Source: Polaromonas sp.
GTDB taxonomy: Bacteria > Pseudomonadota > Gammaproteobacteria > Burkholderiales > Burkholderiaceae
Reading direction: 5' to 3'
NCBI GenBank assembly: GCA_013823505.1
Contig: PNMH01000116.1
Span: 1-9,229 of the forward strand
DNA: 9,229 bases
The notes beneath the pieces are model-generated. The model did not search any database. It had not been told where the DNA came from and was given only the letters and a program-made list of their open reading frames with translations. Both the position numbers and the translations under genes were made by a program. Of the stretch, positions 1-6,453 are shown piece after piece; positions within the stretch are counted from its first letter, which is position 1; each line of letters starts with the position of its first letter.

Positions 1-1136
1 GCCTTGTCGTGCAGGTTCTTCACGATCGGGCTCTGCAGGCCGTCACGGCCCTTGGTCACGTCGTTGACCTTGATCCAGGCCAGGCCCTTGGCGCCGTAGA
101 TCTTGACGAACTCGGTGTAGGCGTCGATCTCGCTGCGGCTCATGTCGGCGCCGCCGCGCACGCACAGGGCGACCACGCGGCCACCTTTCATGGTGGCGGG
201 CGCGGAGAACACCTTGAAATCCACGTCGCCCATCACGTCGGTGAGCTCGGTGAATTCGAGCATCACGCGCAGATCGGGCTTGTCAGAGCCGAATCGGTGC
301 ATGGCTTCGCTGTAGGCCATCACCGGGAACTCGCCAAGATCAACGCCCAAGGTGTTCTGGAACACCGTCTTGATCATGCCCTGGAACATGTCGCGGATGT
401 CCTCTTCGGTCAGGAACGAGGTCTCGATATCGATCTGCGTGAACTCGGGCTGGCGGTCGGCGCGCAGGTCTTCGTCGCGGAAGCACTTGGTGATCTGGTA
501 GTAGCGGTCGAAGCCCGCCACCATGAGCAGCTGCTTGAACAGCTGAGGGCTTTGCGGCAGCGCGAAGAAGTGGCCGTCGTGCACACGGCTGGGCACCAGG
601 TAGTCGCGCGCGCCTTCGGGCGTGCTCTTGGTGAGCATCGGTGTCTCGATGTCGATGAAGCCATTGGCGTCGAGAAACTTGCGGACCTCCATCGCCACGC
701 GGTAGCGCAGCATCAGGTTGTTCTGCATGTAGGGGCGGCGCAAATCCAGCACGCGGTGGGTCAGGCGCGTGGTCTCGGAAAGGTTGTCGTCGTCCAGTTG
801 AAAGGGTGGCGTGACCGAAGGGTTCAGCACCTGCAGGTCGTGGCACAACACCTCGATCTGGCCGCTCTTGAGCTTGTCGTTGGTGGTGCCAGCGGGACGA
901 GCGCGCACCAGGCCGGTGACCTGGACGCAGAACTCGTTGCGCACGTTTTCGGCGGTGCCGAACATCTCGGCGCGGTCGGGGTCGCAGACCACCTGCACGT
1001 AACCTTCGCGGTCGCGCAGGTCGATGAAGATCACGCCACCGTGGTCGCGGCGGCGGTTCACCCAGCCGCAGAGCTTCACGGTTTCGCCCAGTTGGGCCTC
1101 GGTCACCAGACCGCAGTAGTGGGTACGCATCGCCAT
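1..1136 (-). CDS. aspS: Aspartate--tRNA ligase (AspRS), bacterial type, C-terminus cut by window edge
   Basis: Class II aminoacyl-tRNA synthetase that activates aspartate with ATP and loads it on tRNA in the cytoplasm. The reading frame runs from the ATG at 1136 off the left edge: 378 full codons of the roughly 600 usual for bacterial AspRS. In order: an N-terminal OB-fold anticodon-binding domain (about 1-105, with [11 protein letters not shown] at 24-34); class II motif 1 with its conserved proline (P166, in DIETPML); the [10 protein letters not shown] loop (193-202); motif 2 with FRDED at 219-223 and RQPEFTQID after it; then the start of the bacterial GAD-type insertion (from about 290). 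Motif 3 lies beyond the window. A second in-frame ATG two codons later (1130) is possible, but MAMRTHYCG looks like the usual family start, and a purine-rich GAAAGAAGAAG stretch precedes it. Residues H32 and G83 match the non-discriminating AspRS pattern. Last visible gene of the fmdB-like/DUF502 group. Confidence 0.98.
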   Translation of the reverse strand, partial: MAMRTHYCGLVTEAQLGETVKLCGWVNRRRDHGGVIFIDLRDREGYVQVVCDPDRAEMFGTAENVRNEFCVQVTGLVRARPAGTTNDKLKSGQIEVLCHDLQVLNPSVTPPFQLDDDNLSETTRLTHRVLDLRRPYMQNNLMLRYRVAMEVRKFLDANGFIDIETPMLTKSTPEGARDYLVPSRVHDGHFFALPQSPQLFKQLLMVAGFDRYYQITKCFRDEDLRADRQPEFTQIDIETSFLTEEDIRDMFQGMIKTVFQNTLGVDLGEFPVMAYSEAMHRFGSDKPDLRVMLEFTELTDVMGDVDFKVFSAPATMKGGRVVALCVRGGADMSRSEIDAYTEFVKIYGAKGLAWIKVNDVTKGRDGLQSPIVKNLHDK

Positions 1137-1159
1137 TTCGCTTCTTCTTTCAACAGGTT

Positions 1160-1176
1160 CGCGGGCCGGGCCCGCG
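1160..1176 (-). promoter_or_regulatory. Short GC-rich hairpin in the aspS leader
   Basis: In the 48-bp gap between the DUF502 stop codon and the aspS start, the sequence forms a perfect 7-bp stem (CGCGGGC / GCCCGCG) with a three-base loop. It lies 23 bases upstream of the aspS ATG. No run of T follows on the minus strand, so it is not a standard intrinsic terminator. It could stabilise the 3' end of the upstream message or affect translation of aspS, or be a by-product of high GC content. The structure is visible; the function is a guess. Confidence 0.3.
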
Positions 1177-1184
1177 GGGGAACA

Positions 1185-1865
1185 TCAGGAGGTCTTCTGG
1201 ATGGCGCCGTCGGCGCCCACCTTGAGGTGCGGATTCTTGGGTCCACCGGGCACGATCACGCCCATGGACACGATGTAGGTCAGCGCTTCGTCCACGCTCA
1301 TCTGCAGCTCCACGCAGGCGCTCTTGCGCACCATCACGAAGTAGCCGCCGGTGGGGTTGGGCGTGGTGGGCACGTAGACGCTGTGGAACTCGTCGAGCTC
1401 GCCAGAGCGCCCTGGCTGCGCTTGCAGGTGGTGCAGCACATCACCCGCGGGTGCACCGGTCAGGAAACCGATCGTCCACATGCCTTCGTGCGGCCACTCG
1501 ATCAACAAGGCCTTGCGAAACGCGTTGCCCTTCTCTGAGAACAGCGTGTCCGACACCTGCTTCACGCCGGAGTAGATCGAGCGCACCACCGGAATGCGGT
1601 GCAGGAGCGCGTGCCACCAGCTCACCAGCTTGTTGCCGATGATGTTGGACGCCAGCGCGCCGATGGAAAGCACCACCACCAGCGCGAACAACACGCCCAG
1701 CCCGGGGATGTGCATGCCGAGCAACTGGTCGGGCTGCCAGCTGGTGGGGAGGATGCGCAGGGTCTGGTCGAGCGTGCTGACCACCCACTCCAGCACCCAG
1801 AGCGTGATGATCAGGGGCACCAGCACCAGCAGGCCCGAGAACAACCATTTGCGCAAAGACGGCAT
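1185..1865 (-). CDS. DUF502 (COV family) inner-membrane protein
   Basis: A 226-residue protein of the DUF502 family, which also includes the plant COV1 (continuous vascular ring) proteins; no biochemical role is established. Two hydrophobic helices are clear: about residues 7-29 (WLFSGLLVLVPLIITLWVL) and 53-76 (IPGLGVLFALVVVLSIGAL). Between them is a short probably periplasmic loop rich in W, P and Q. Family hallmarks follow: RIPVVRSIYSGVKQV (90-104), the VYVPTTPNPTGGY stretch, and MSVDEALTYIVSMGV near the C-terminus. The ATG at 1865 (MPSLRKWLF) is chosen because it begins just before the first helix; the frame stays open for 46 more codons upstream, but that stretch is Pro/Arg-rich and overlaps the upstream zinc-ribbon gene. 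There is no convincing Shine-Dalgarno site, so translation may be coupled to that gene, which ends 10 bp upstream. The family assignment is firm, the function unknown. Confidence 0.93.
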   Translation of the reverse strand: MPSLRKWLFSGLLVLVPLIITLWVLEWVVSTLDQTLRILPTSWQPDQLLGMHIPGLGVLFALVVVLSIGALASNIIGNKLVSWWHALLHRIPVVRSIYSGVKQVSDTLFSEKGNAFRKALLIEWPHEGMWTIGFLTGAPAGDVLHHLQAQPGRSGELDEFHSVYVPTTPNPTGGYFVMVRKSACVELQMSVDEALTYIVSMGVIVPGGPKNPHLKVGADGAIQKTS

Positions 1866-1875
1866 GTGGGGAGGC

Positions 1876-2217
1876 TCAGGAGCCGGACGGGGTGGTCGGC
1901 GTGGCGGGCGCGGGCGCGGCGGCGGGGGCCGCAGCCGGTGCGGGCGCTGGTGCGGCAGCGGCGTCACCCGCCGACTTGGCTGGCGCAACGGCGGCGGGAG
2001 CACCCTCCGCGGCCGGTGCGGCGGCGGGCTTGCTGCCCTCGCGGAAATCGGTGACGTACCAGCCCGAACCCTTGAGCTGGAACCCGGCAGCGGTCAGCTG
2101 TTTCTTGAAGCTGGCCTGGCCGCACGACGGACATACGGTGAGCGGGTCGTCGGACATTTTCTGCAGCACGTCCTTGGCATGACCGCAGGACTCGCACTTG
2201 TAGGCATAGATGGGCAT
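1876..2217 (-). CDS. FmdB-type zinc-ribbon protein with Ala/Pro-rich tail
   Basis: A 113-residue protein whose first half is the FmdB/CxxC_CxxC_SSSS zinc-ribbon domain. It begins MPIYAYKCESCGH and carries two Cys pairs, C8/C11 and C29/C32 (CPSCG), suited to bind one zinc ion. The segment FKKQLTAAGFQLKGSGWYVTD follows, a standard family end. FmdB was named as a possible regulator of formamidase in Methylophilus; most members, including this one, have no proven function, and regulatory or nucleic-acid binding is only a suggestion. From about residue 65 the sequence becomes almost pure Ala, Pro, Gly and Ser, probably a disordered tail with no domain. The start at 2217 is set by the conserved N-terminus; the Shine-Dalgarno site is weak. 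First gene of the group with DUF502 and aspS, an arrangement I recall from other Burkholderiales. Confidence 0.93.
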   Translation of the reverse strand: MPIYAYKCESCGHAKDVLQKMSDDPLTVCPSCGQASFKKQLTAAGFQLKGSGWYVTDFREGSKPAAAPAAEGAPAAVAPAKSAGDAAAAPAPAPAAAPAAAPAPATPTTPSGS

Positions 2218-2238
2218 GGCGTGAACCTGATGAAGAGG

Positions 2239-2248
2239 GGGACGTCCC
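2239..2248. promoter_or_regulatory. 10-bp palindrome GGGACGTCCC upstream of the FmdB-type gene
   Basis: A perfect palindrome centred on ACGT, lying between the leader hairpins and the start codon at 2217. Dyad symmetry of this sort can mark a dimeric repressor site or simply reflect GC-rich composition. I cannot assign it to a known regulator. Confidence 0.2.
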
Positions 2249-2254
2249 GCCGAG

Positions 2255-2278
2255 GCAGTCGCCCGGCGGGCGCACTGC
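2255..2278 (-). promoter_or_regulatory. Leader hairpin upstream of the FmdB-type gene
   Basis: On the minus strand GCAGT-G-CGCCC-GCC-GGGCG-ACTGC can fold into ten base pairs with a single bulged G and a three-base loop. It lies 37 bases upstream of the start codon and next to the hairpin at 2280-2293. No T-run follows it, so it is more likely a leader or mRNA-stability element than a terminator. No known riboswitch class is recognised. Confidence 0.4.
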
Positions 2279-2279
2279 G

Positions 2280-2293
2280 TTCCCTCGCGGGAA
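2280..2293 (-). promoter_or_regulatory. Small hairpin with GNRA tetraloop in the FmdB-type leader
   Basis: TTCCC-GCGA-GGGAA on the minus strand: five base pairs closed by GCGA, a member of the stable GNRA tetraloop class that often makes tertiary contacts in structured RNAs. It is separated from the hairpin at 2255-2278 by a single base. Confidence 0.35.
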
Positions 2294-2310
2294 GTGGAAC
2301 AAAACCCGTC

Positions 2311-2316
2311 ATTATA
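2311..2316 (-). promoter_or_regulatory. Candidate -10 box for the FmdB-type/DUF502/aspS group
   Basis: The minus strand reads TATAAT, identical to the sigma-70 -10 consensus, in an AT-rich patch (about 2311-2320) that stands out from the GC-rich surroundings. At 17-bp spacing the -35 position (2334-2339) reads GCAGCT, a poor match to TTGACA, so the promoter may be weak or need an activator. Transcription would start near 2304, giving a leader of about 87 nt. Confidence 0.4.
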
Positions 2317-2379
2317 AATTGAGGGGGGTATCCAGCTGCCGTCCGGGCGTCGGCCACGGGCAGGCGCAGCCGCCCGGGA

Positions 2380-3945
2380 TCACCAGAGGCGCACGCGCAC
2401 CAGCACCTGCATCACGATGAGGCCCAGCAGAAAGCCCAGCCCACCGTACAAGATGGCCTGCAAGAGGCGGTTGGTTCGACGCTGCTCGGCCAGCAGGCTG
2501 TCGAGTTCGCGCCGCAGTTCGTGCGGTTTGTGCTGCAGAAAGTCGTTGAGCAGGCGGGGCAACGCGGGCAGCAACTTGGCGTACTGCGGTGCCTCGGCCT
2601 TGAGCTGCTGCAGCAGCTTTTTCGGCCCGACCTGCTCGACCATCCAGGTCTCCAGGAAGGGTTTGGCGGTGTTCCACAGATCCAGCTCGGGATCGAGGTC
2701 GCGCCCCAGACCTTCGATGTTGAGCAAGGTTTTCTGCAGCAGCACCAGCTGCGGCTGGATCTCCACCTGGAAGCGGCGCGAGGTCTGAAAGAGGCGCATC
2801 AGCACCATGCCCAGCGAAATCTCCTTCAGCGGGCGGTCAAAGTAGGGTTCGCACACCGCGCGGATCGCCGATTCGAGTTCGTCTGCACGCGTGCCTGCAG
2901 GGACCCAGCCCGACTCGATGTGCAGCTCGGCCACCCGCTTGTAGTCGCGGCGGAAAAAGGCCGTGAAGTTCTGAGCAAGGTATTCCTTGTCGAACTCGGT
3001 GAGCGTGCCCACGATGCCGAAATCCAGCGAGATGTAGCGCCCGAAGGTGGCCGGCGCCGTGCTGACCTGGATATTGCCCGGGTGCATGTCGGCATGAAAG
3101 AAGCCGTCGCGAAAGACCTGGGTAAAAAACAGCGTCACGCCGTCGCGGGCGAGCTTCGGAATGTCCACCCCGAGCTTGCGCAGCTCGTCCACCCGGTTGA
3201 TGGGCAGTCCGTACATGCGCTCCATCACCATGACCTCGGTGTGGCAGTAGTCCCAGAGCATCTCGGGAATCAGCACCAGATCGAGGCCCTGCATGTTGCG
3301 ACGCAGCTGGGCGGCGTTGGACGCCTCGCGCAACAGATCAAGCTCGTCGTGCAGGTACTTGTCGAACTCACCCACCACCTCGCGCGGCTTGAGGCGTTTG
3401 CCGTCGGCCGACAAACGCTCGACCCAGCCCGCCATCATGCGCATGAGGCTGAGGTCCTTGTCGATCACGGCCGCCATGTTGGGCCGCAGCACCTTCACCG
3501 CCACTTCGCGCCCGCCGTGGCGGCCGTCGCGCAGGGTCGCGAAGTGCACCTGTGCAATCGATGCGCTGGCCACCGGCACCTGCTCGAAGTGGCTGAACAC
3601 CTCGGTCAACGGCTTGCCGAAAGCGCGCTCGATGCTCGCCACCGCCACCTCGCTGGGAAACGGCGGCACCCGATCCTGCAGGCGGGCGAGTTCGTCGGCG
3701 ATGTCGGGTGGCAGCAGGTCGCGCCGGGTCGAGAGCACCTGGCCGAATTTCACGAAGATCGGGCCCAGGCGCTCCAGCGCTTCGCGCAAACGCTCACCGC
3801 GGGGCGCATCAAGGTTGCGGCCGATGGAGACAATGCGCGTGAGCAGGCGGATGCCGCGACCACGGAAGCTGGAGAGCACCAGCTCGTCCAGCCCGTAGCG
3901 CAACACCACCCAGATGATGAACGCGCCGCGAAAGAGCCGCGTCAT
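2380..3945 (-). CDS. ubiB: UbiB, atypical kinase-like ATPase of ubiquinone biosynthesis
   Basis: A 521-residue member of the ABC1/ADCK/UbiB protein-kinase-like family (E. coli UbiB has 546). It is needed for ubiquinone synthesis, where family members show ATPase activity and are thought to help extract or deliver lipid intermediates rather than phosphorylate proteins. Family hallmarks are all present: the KFGQ motif (66-69), the Ala/Ser-rich nucleotide loop [10 protein letters not shown] (125-134), the ATP-binding lysine in VAVKVLRP (K151), the ELD of the ExD motif (201-203), the catalytic-loop segment HADMHPGN (284-291) and the metal-binding DFG (308-310). A hydrophobic C-terminal segment (about 496-516) anchors it in the inner membrane. 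The start at 3945 is fixed by the MTRLFR N-terminus and by a four-base ATGA overlap with the ubiJ stop, indicating translational coupling. The 119 open codons upstream are a shadow of ubiJ. Confidence 0.97.
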   Translation of the reverse strand: MTRLFRGAFIIWVVLRYGLDELVLSSFRGRGIRLLTRIVSIGRNLDAPRGERLREALERLGPIFVKFGQVLSTRRDLLPPDIADELARLQDRVPPFPSEVAVASIERAFGKPLTEVFSHFEQVPVASASIAQVHFATLRDGRHGGREVAVKVLRPNMAAVIDKDLSLMRMMAGWVERLSADGKRLKPREVVGEFDKYLHDELDLLREASNAAQLRRNMQGLDLVLIPEMLWDYCHTEVMVMERMYGLPINRVDELRKLGVDIPKLARDGVTLFFTQVFRDGFFHADMHPGNIQVSTAPATFGRYISLDFGIVGTLTEFDKEYLAQNFTAFFRRDYKRVAELHIESGWVPAGTRADELESAIRAVCEPYFDRPLKEISLGMVLMRLFQTSRRFQVEIQPQLVLLQKTLLNIEGLGRDLDPELDLWNTAKPFLETWMVEQVGPKKLLQQLKAEAPQYAKLLPALPRLLNDFLQHKPHELRRELDSLLAEQRRTNRLLQAILYGGLGFLLGLIVMQVLVRVRLW

Positions 3946-4574
3946 GCGCTGGATCCGCCGTCGCGGGGCGGCACGCCGGCATCGGACGCAGGCGAAGAAG
4001 CGAAAGGCGACCGGGGAGGAAAGCCCTCGGGCATGCGGTCCACAAACGCCTTGACGACCTGAGAAGCAGAGCGCGCGAACCGGGCGATCGTGTGTGCGGT
4101 GGCATCGCCCACCACGCGGGAGAGGTCCTCCTCCACGTCCCAGCGCACGTTGTCCACCAGCCAGGCCACCTCGGCCGCGAGTTGCACGTCGCCCTGGATG
4201 TCCACACCCGGCTTCTGCCCGGCCAGCACGCTTTGCGCCAGCGCCAGCGGCGAGGTCTGGGTGAGCGTGACGCTGAGTTCCGGCTTGGCGTCGGGTGCGC
4301 AACGCTCCAGCAAGCCGGCCGCGGTGGGCGCCAGCGTGAGGTGGAAGTCACCCCACTGGATGCGGACCGCCTTGCCCTTCTGACGCTTCAGGCGGTCCTG
4401 CGCCGCAGGCTCCTGCATCAACACGTGGTTGAGAAACAGCACCAGCCGGTTCTGAAGCTCGTCCACCACCCACTCGGGTGGTCGAATCGAGCCCAGCAGG
4501 GACTGCAGGAAGTTCAGGGGCGAGGCGCTGGAAGCGTCGGAGCCTGACGAAGAAACGGGTGGTTCATTTTTCAT
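3942..4574 (-). CDS. ubiJ: UbiJ, SCP2-like accessory factor of ubiquinone biosynthesis
   Basis: A 210-residue protein matching UbiJ (E. coli 201). In E. coli, UbiJ with UbiK organises the soluble complex of late ubiquinone enzymes and binds the hydrophobic intermediates through an SCP2 (sterol carrier) domain. After a Ser-rich N-terminal tail (1-20), the SCP2-like domain spans roughly 22-125, including [18 protein letters not shown] (74-91). The diagnostic C-terminal part follows: [18 protein letters not shown], then [16 protein letters not shown]. The last 30 residues are Pro/Ser/Gly-rich and probably disordered. The ATG at 4574 is the only in-frame Met before residue 53 that makes sense; the frame is open upstream, but that stretch looks non-coding and has no strong ribosome site. 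It overlaps ubiB by four bases and has ubiE two genes upstream, which supports the assignment of this weakly conserved family. Confidence 0.9.
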   Translation of the reverse strand: MKNEPPVSSSGSDASSASPLNFLQSLLGSIRPPEWVVDELQNRLVLFLNHVLMQEPAAQDRLKRQKGKAVRIQWGDFHLTLAPTAAGLLERCAPDAKPELSVTLTQTSPLALAQSVLAGQKPGVDIQGDVQLAAEVAWLVDNVRWDVEEDLSRVVGDATAHTIARFARSASQVVKAFVDRMPEGFPPRSPFASSPASDAGVPPRDGGSSA

Positions 4575-4603
4575 GACCACCCGATTTTGACGGATAAAAC
4601 ACG

Positions 4604-4658
4604 GCGGGCGGCGCGTTCGGCCATTGCCCCGCCAGGGTCGGGGCTTGCGCCCGCCCGC
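4604..4658 (-). terminator. Possible attenuator between the Tim44-like gene and ubiJ
   Basis: The 89-bp gap (4575-4663) can fold on the minus strand: an outer 8-bp stem (arms 4651-4658 and 4604-4611, GCGGGCGG with CCGCCCGC) encloses an inner perfect 6-bp hairpin GCCCCG/CGGGGC with a seven-base loop (4626-4644). After the outer stem come CGTG and then TTTT (4596-4599). The T-run is short and displaced by four bases, so full termination is unlikely. Partial attenuation or an mRNA processing and stability role is possible. Confidence 0.3.
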
Positions 4659-4663
4659 AGGGC

Positions 4664-5674
4664 TTACTGCAAGGCCTGCACGCCAGCCACCAACCAGCCG
4701 CCCGAGCCGGTTTTGGGACGCGTGATGTTCCACACTTCGCGGAACGGGTTCGGGCCCGAGGAAACGTCTTCCCGGATCATTCCGGAGAACTCCACGCTGG
4801 CCATGTAATCGTCGTCGAGCTCTTCAATGCCGAGCAACTGGGCATCGAGCATCACGACTTCGGTCTTGTTGACGCTGGCACCGCTGGTGGCTTCGCGCTC
4901 GGCCAACTGGCTGCGGATCTGCTCCAGCATGCCATCGGTCATCATGGCGCGCAGGCTCGGAATGTCCGAGCGATCCCACGCGTCCTGCAGGCTCACGAAG
5001 TTGGCCTTGGACGCCTTGAGGAAACCCTCGACGTCAAAACCATCGGGCACGCCCCAGGTCTGACGCCCCATCAAGGCAGCGCCGATCATGGAGCCGCCGG
5101 CGGCCGAGGGATGGGCGGTGTCGAGCGACGCTGGGCCGCTGCGCTCCCAGGGCCGGGCAGAGGCGTCGTTGCCCACGTTCTGTGGCGAGTAGGTTCGCGG
5201 TGTGGCCGGGTCGAACTGGGAATTGCCCGACTGGGTGAGCGGGCCACTGGCGTTCTGGTACGCCAGATTGCCGGGGCCGTTGGCCGCCGCGCGGCGGCGC
5301 ATCACCATGCCGATCACGGCCATGACCACGGCGGCCAGCAGGGCGAACATCAGCAACTGGGCGAAGCCTTCGCCGAAGCCAAGAGCCGACGCCAGCCAGG
5401 CCAGGCCCAGGCCCGCTGCCAGACCGCCCAGCATGGCACCCCACGGACGCTTGGGCGCTGCGGCAGTCGTCGGGCTGGTGGACGCAGGACGCGCCGCCGT
5501 GGTCTGTGAGGGCGCCTGGGGAGATGCCTGCGACTGCGTGGGCACGGTGCTGCGCTGGGTCACGTTGCCCGACTGCTTGCCGAACGACATGCCGCCACCC
5601 AGGCGCTTGGCCCAGACGTCCTGCGAGCCCAGCGCCATCGCACAGACCAACACCACCGACCACAACCTGTTCAT
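4664..5674 (-). CDS. Tim44-like domain membrane protein
   Basis: A 336-residue protein with three parts. The N-terminus looks like a Sec signal peptide (MNRLWSVVLVCAMALGSQDVWA, possible cut after A22) followed by RLGGGMSFGKQSG, typical of bacterial Tim44-like proteins. A Gln/Pro/Ser/Thr-rich linker (35-75) leads to a helical hairpin: hydrophobic stretches at about 79-100 and 104-125, ending MRRRAA. A second flexible linker precedes the C-terminal Tim44-like domain (about 205-335; GFLKASKANFVSLQDAWD, then the REVWNITRP end). Tim44 is the matrix-side anchor of mitochondrial protein import; its C-terminal domain binds membranes. Bacterial relatives have no settled function. The start at 5674 has a good AAGGAG site eight bases upstream, which excludes the longer open frame reaching back into ubiE. 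The gene lies between ubiE and ubiJ, suggesting a link to quinone synthesis or the membrane, which remains unproven. Confidence 0.92.
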   Translation of the reverse strand: MNRLWSVVLVCAMALGSQDVWAKRLGGGMSFGKQSGNVTQRSTVPTQSQASPQAPSQTTAARPASTSPTTAAAPKRPWGAMLGGLAAGLGLAWLASALGFGEGFAQLLMFALLAAVVMAVIGMVMRRRAAANGPGNLAYQNASGPLTQSGNSQFDPATPRTYSPQNVGNDASARPWERSGPASLDTAHPSAAGGSMIGAALMGRQTWGVPDGFDVEGFLKASKANFVSLQDAWDRSDIPSLRAMMTDGMLEQIRSQLAEREATSGASVNKTEVVMLDAQLLGIEELDDDYMASVEFSGMIREDVSSGPNPFREVWNITRPKTGSGGWLVAGVQALQ

Positions 5675-5682
5675 GTCCCTGT

Positions 5683-5688
5683 CTCCTT
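5683..5688 (-). promoter_or_regulatory. Ribosome binding site of the Tim44-like gene
   Basis: AAGGAG on the minus strand, eight bases before the ATG at 5674. It is the clearest Shine-Dalgarno site in the window and decides the start, since the open frame otherwise extends 35 codons further into the ubiE coding sequence. Confidence 0.8.
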
Positions 5689-5711
5689 CAGTCAATAAGC
5701 CACAACCGCGA

Positions 5712-6443
5712 TCAGCACTTGATGCCCACATGCAGCGCAACAACGCCTGCGCTGAGGTTGTGCACGTCCACATGGCCAAAGCCCGCGCCGCGCATCATTT
5801 GCCTCAAGGCTTCCTGCCCTGGGTGCATGCGGATGGACTCTGCGAGGTAGCGGTAACTGTCCTCGTCGTTGGCCACCAGCTTGCCCAGTTTGGGCAGGAC
5901 GTTGAACGAGTACCAGTCATAAGCTTTTTCGAGTGGCTTCGCCACCCGGGAAAACTCCAGCACCAGCAACTTGCCGCCCGGCTTGAGCGTGCGGTGCATC
6001 TCGGCCAGCGCGCTTTCCTTGTTGGTCATGTTGCGCAAACCAAAGGCCACCGACACGAAATCGAACGATTCGCTGGCGAATGGCAGCTTCTCGGCGTCGC
6101 ACACCAAGGTGGGCAGCACCACGCCGAGGTCAAGCAGACGCGTGCGGCCTTCGCGCAACATCGCCTCGTTGATGTCGGTGTGCACCACGCGCCCGGTGGG
6201 GCCGACCTTTTTTGCGAACGCCAGCGACAGATCGCCAGTGCCGCCCGCGATGTCCAGCACCTGCTGGCCCGGCTGCGGATTCGCCACGGTGAGCGTGTAG
6301 CGCTTCCAAAGGCGGTGCAGCCCGGCCGACATGAGGTCGTTCATCACGTCGTACTTGGGCGCGACGGAGTCAAACACGCTGCGCACGCGAGAAGCCTTCT
6401 CCCGCTCGTCAACCGTCTTGAAACCGAAATGGGTGTCTGCCAT
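5712..6443 (-). CDS. ubiE: UbiE, ubiquinone/menaquinone C-methyltransferase
   Basis: A 243-residue class I SAM-dependent methyltransferase (E. coli UbiE 251) that C-methylates the 2-polyprenyl-6-methoxy-benzoquinol ring in ubiquinone synthesis; where menaquinone is made it also methylates demethylmenaquinone. Nothing here shows menaquinone synthesis. Seen: the [20 protein letters not shown] start, the [21 protein letters not shown] signature, SAM motif [11 protein letters not shown] (62-71), the acidic residue after beta-2 in HTDIN (D90), CDAEKLPF with [13 protein letters not shown], and [14 protein letters not shown]. The C-terminus [11 protein letters not shown] is the normal family end. 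The start at 6443 (MADTHFGF) is chosen over the ATG 15 codons upstream because that extension overlaps the DUF971 gene and is not part of the family. It follows the DUF971 stop by 10 bp, so the two are almost certainly co-transcribed. Confidence 0.98.
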   Translation of the reverse strand: MADTHFGFKTVDEREKASRVRSVFDSVAPKYDVMNDLMSAGLHRLWKRYTLTVANPQPGQQVLDIAGGTGDLSLAFAKKVGPTGRVVHTDINEAMLREGRTRLLDLGVVLPTLVCDAEKLPFASESFDFVSVAFGLRNMTNKESALAEMHRTLKPGGKLLVLEFSRVAKPLEKAYDWYSFNVLPKLGKLVANDEDSYRYLAESIRMHPGQEALRQMMRGAGFGHVDVHNLSAGVVALHVGIKC

Positions 6444-6453
6444 GGCCGTGCTT

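Larger units (their letters stand above)
2218..2379 (-). promoter_or_regulatory. Intergenic region between ubiB and the FmdB-type gene: probable promoter and structured leader
   Basis: This is the longest non-coding gap in the window (162 bp). Read on the minus strand it contains, in order: a 7-bp inverted repeat just after the ubiB stop (arms 2371-2377 and 2343-2349), a C-rich run, a perfect TATAAT hexamer (2311-2316), a short hairpin with a GCGA loop (2280-2293), a longer hairpin (2255-2278), and a perfect 10-base palindrome GGGACGTCCC (2239-2248) about 20 bases before the FmdB-type start codon. The elements are visible; their use as a promoter plus leader is inferred. Confidence 0.45.

Noticed and set aside
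9..1538. Long open frame on the plus strand (509 codons) opposite aspS and part of the DUF502 gene
   Set aside because: It runs antisense to clearly recognisable proteins, and its translation is rich in His, Ala, Val, Leu and Gln with no domain. GC-rich genes with biased third positions commonly leave such open frames on the other strand.
1890..2040. GC-rich repetitive-looking stretch as a tandem repeat or CRISPR-like array
   Set aside because: It is the coding sequence of an Ala/Pro-rich protein tail. Units are not of constant length or sequence, and there are no spacers.
2343..2377. Perfect 7-bp inverted repeat CCGGGCG/CGCCCGG just after the ubiB stop codon, as a terminator
   Set aside because: The loop is about 21 bases, and no T-run follows on the minus strand. 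It could affect mRNA stability but does not meet the pattern of an intrinsic terminator.
2521..4062. Long plus-strand open frame (513 codons) opposite ubiB
   Set aside because: It is antisense to ubiB, whose kinase-like motifs are complete, and its own translation has the same composition as other antisense shadows here, with no recognisable motif.
3946..4302. N-terminal extension of UbiB by 119 codons
   Set aside because: The extension is Arg/Gly-rich, lies wholly within ubiJ in another frame, and is not part of the family; the ATGA overlap gives the natural start.
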